A DNA stretch of 64,000 nucleotides from Bursaphelenchus xylophilus. Lineage: Eukaryota; Nematoda; Chromadorea; Rhabditida; Aphelenchoididae. The notes under the pieces are model-generated. The model did not search any database and was not told where the DNA came from. It saw nothing but the letters and a program-made list of their open reading frames with translations. A program made the translations under genes and the position numbers. The DNA is taken from contig CAJFCV020000005.1 in assembly GCA_904066235.2 (NCBI GenBank), positions 3,591,501 to 3,655,500 of the forward strand, written 5' to 3'. This document shows positions 63,237-64,000 of this stretch, in pieces. How positions within the stretch are numbered: the first letter of the stretch is position 1; each line of letters starts with the position of its first letter.

Positions 63237-64000
63237 GTCTTCTTTTTATTTTTTTTGATGATAAAAATAGACCTAAAAGTTAGCTGATCGTCGGAAAAAA
63301 GGCGACAGTCGTATTTTAGGAGTTCTTTATCTCTAAAATCCTAGATTTTTTAGATTTTTTTCAATTTTTGAAATTTTTGTGGTATTTTCAAAAAAATTCT
63401 GACATAGACATTTTGTGCACAGTAAATATTTTACCCTCAAAATTTCCCAGACTTCCCTCCATTCTTGCTCTCAAATTCTCCGAATTTTTCGACGATTCGA
63501 ATGTAAATTTTTTCTCCGCTCTCCGAATTTTTTAATAATCGATTTTTCGCACGGACTCCATTAGAATTCCCCATTGCCGTGAATTCAAGGACAAGACGGG
63601 AAGAACAGATGATTTGAGACCCATTAGTCTGTATATTTTGTTGTTTTTTGTCATCAAATTATATTATCCATGACAGACTTGCTGATTTTGATTTGAATTT
63701 CTATTTTTAAGAGTTTCATTCAATGTAAAATACACTTTTTATGATATTTATAGACCCCTCCTTTCTTTTATCATCTAATTAAATCATCAGCTCATCCTCA
63801 ACATCTATACCATCACTTAAAAAATCAAAAAATCTCATTTTTTGGGGTTTTTTTTTGATATTTTAAAGTTCCCTTGTTTCAAATGTTTCTTTGCCTTTCC
63901 GACCATGACAGGATTCGGCCCTAAAATCGCGGTTTTTATCTGATTTTAGGCCAGTTCGAATATCGATCGCCCTTTCCAGTCCATTTTCTGATTCACAAAA
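63237..64000. other. non-coding stretch, nothing recognised
   Basis: AT-rich sequence to the end of the window with no supported gene or repeat. Confidence 0.5.

Overview
The window is AT-rich animal DNA, most likely from a nematode. The signs are short introns ending in TTTTCAG-type acceptors, candidate spliced-leader acceptor sites just upstream of start codons, a Gly/Tyr-rich secreted peptide of the nematode type, and many Tc1/mariner and other TIR elements. It is not bacterial. I cannot name the species.

The main feature is an 18,073-bp Maverick/Polinton (a polintovirus-like transposon) at 4238-22310. It has a perfect 6-bp target duplication (AATATA at 4232-4237 and 22311-22316), long terminal inverted repeats, and no visible broken gene. 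Left to right it carries: a small unknown gene (4926-5291, minus); a divergent unknown gene (5381-6221, plus); a retrovirus-type integrase with chromodomain (6290-7321, minus); a small unknown gene (7375-7745, plus); a penton-like minor capsid protein (7748-9241, minus); a TFIIB-like transcription factor (9284-10076, plus); a protein-primed family-B DNA polymerase in eight exons (10225-15088, plus); a hidden 71-residue gene (15119-15369, minus); a tightly packed minus-strand block of adenain-like protease, 78-residue membrane protein, 310-residue protein, 108-residue protein and packaging ATPase (15420-17898); a Cys-rich membrane protein (17973-18370, plus); a basic core-like protein (18545-19006, plus); the major capsid protein (19051-20367, plus); and a second Cys-rich single-pass membrane protein (20607-20912, plus).

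The most unusual point is the element-encoded TFIIB homologue. It has an intact zinc ribbon and two cyclin-like repeats once two introns are removed. It occurs together with TATA boxes placed 36-42 bases before the ATG of eight genes, mostly for virion assembly. I infer a self-encoded late transcription programme.

Outside the element, 1-4 kb and 22.4-31 kb are mostly non-coding. They are rich in a short palindrome, GCAC-N-GTGC (about 50 copies), which forms 2-3-copy groups that recur with a period of about 160 bp. One GC-rich host exon lies at 22831-23090, with a degenerate look-alike at 350-521 on the other side of the Maverick. A small secreted-protein gene lies at 31385-31977. From 32 to 50 kb the window is a graveyard of small transposons: MITEs, a mariner, a fold-back mariner, hAT and Tc1 remnants, and two TIR elements with internal tRNA-like Pol III promoters. 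A Gly/Tyr-rich peptide gene is at 48262-48516.

A conserved host gene cluster occupies 50.7-56.5 kb: a mitochondrial-type helical protein and RNA polymerase I subunit RPA49/PAF53 (both minus, possibly one operon), and the ciliary transition-zone protein TMEM17 (plus). Two identical tRNA-Thr(AGT) genes at 62491 and 63165 flank a small MITE near the right end.
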